A stretch of 5,766 nt of DNA, taken from positions 1-5,766 of the forward strand of contig JALSHQ010000043.1 in assembly GCA_026982145.1 (NCBI GenBank), written 5' to 3'. Source of the DNA: Gammaproteobacteria bacterium. Its GTDB lineage: Bacteria; Pseudomonadota; Gammaproteobacteria; SZUA-140. Below, in pieces: positions 5,590-5,766 of this stretch. A model generated the notes under the pieces. That model searched no databases and was not told where the DNA came from. It saw only the letters and a program-made list of their open reading frames with translations. Positions within the stretch are counted from its first letter, which is position 1, and each line of letters opens with the position of its first letter. The position numbers and the translations under genes are program-made.

Positions 5590-5766
5590 ATGAAGCGTAT
5601 TTTCCTTTTCCTGATGACTAATATTGCGATCATGATCGTACTGAGCATCACCCTTAGTCTATTTGGTTTTGAAGGCTATATGGATGCACAGGGGGTCAAC
5701 TTGGATATCCCTGCTCTACTGGTTTTTGCAGCGGTATTTGGCATGGGAGGCTCATTCCTCTCTCTG
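5590..5766 (+). CDS. htpX: Membrane metalloprotease HtpX, N-terminal part (gene continues past window)
   Basis: The 59 visible codons match the N-terminus of HtpX, an M48 family zinc protease of the inner membrane that degrades misfolded membrane proteins together with FtsH. The start MKRIFLFLMTNIAIM, the LSLFG segment and the later FGMGGSFLSL correspond to conserved stretches of the Escherichia coli protein (about 293 residues). Two hydrophobic membrane segments are visible at about residues 4-26 and 40-59, joined by a short loop. The HEXXH active site lies beyond the edge, so catalytic integrity cannot be judged. GGAG at 5580-5583 sits 6 bases before the ATG. In E. coli this gene responds to CpxR and heat shock; here only a housekeeping-type promoter is clear. 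Confidence 0.88.
   Translation, partial: MKRIFLFLMTNIAIMIVLSITLSLFGFEGYMDAQGVNLDIPALLVFAAVFGMGGSFLSL

Overview
The window looks like a chromosomal segment of a gammaproteobacterium with roughly balanced base composition. The best clues are an HtpX N-terminus close to the enterobacterial form, an HpnD-type presqualene diphosphate synthase, and a CheX-like protein next to an EAL-HDOD protein of a kind common in motile Gammaproteobacteria. The order or genus cannot be fixed from the sequence alone. No rRNA, tRNA, CRISPR array or phage gene was seen.

Layout from left to right. Positions 1-1863 (minus strand) hold the first 621 codons of a secreted protein: signal peptide, six NHL repeats forming one beta-propeller, then cadherin/Ig-like modules that run off the left edge. 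Positions 1864-2325 are a divergent control region with several inverted repeats. Positions 2326-2790 (plus) encode a CheX-type phosphatase-like protein. A 133-base leader follows, with three nested inverted repeats, the outermost covering the next gene's ribosome binding site. Positions 2924-4150 (plus) encode a 408-residue EAL-HDOD protein. It is convergent, with only 3 bases between stop codons, with hpnD at 4154-5029 (minus). Positions 5030-5589 carry the hpnD control region, a terminator-like hairpin, a 159-bp IS5-type MITE with intact target duplication, and a strong sigma-70-like promoter. The promoter drives htpX, whose first 59 codons (5590-5766) close the window.

Functionally, the only plausible joint unit is cheX plus the EAL-HDOD gene: same strand, both tied to motility and signalling families (CheY-P dephosphorylation; c-di-GMP turnover or sensing). 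The NHL/Ig protein, hpnD (hopanoid or squalene lipid synthesis) and htpX (membrane protein quality control) look like independent units.

I found no clear sign of a wholly new defence or mobile system. The items most worth a second look are the leader that could mask the EAL-HDOD ribosome binding site, the MITE placed just upstream of the htpX promoter, and the propeller-plus-adhesin architecture of the left-hand protein.
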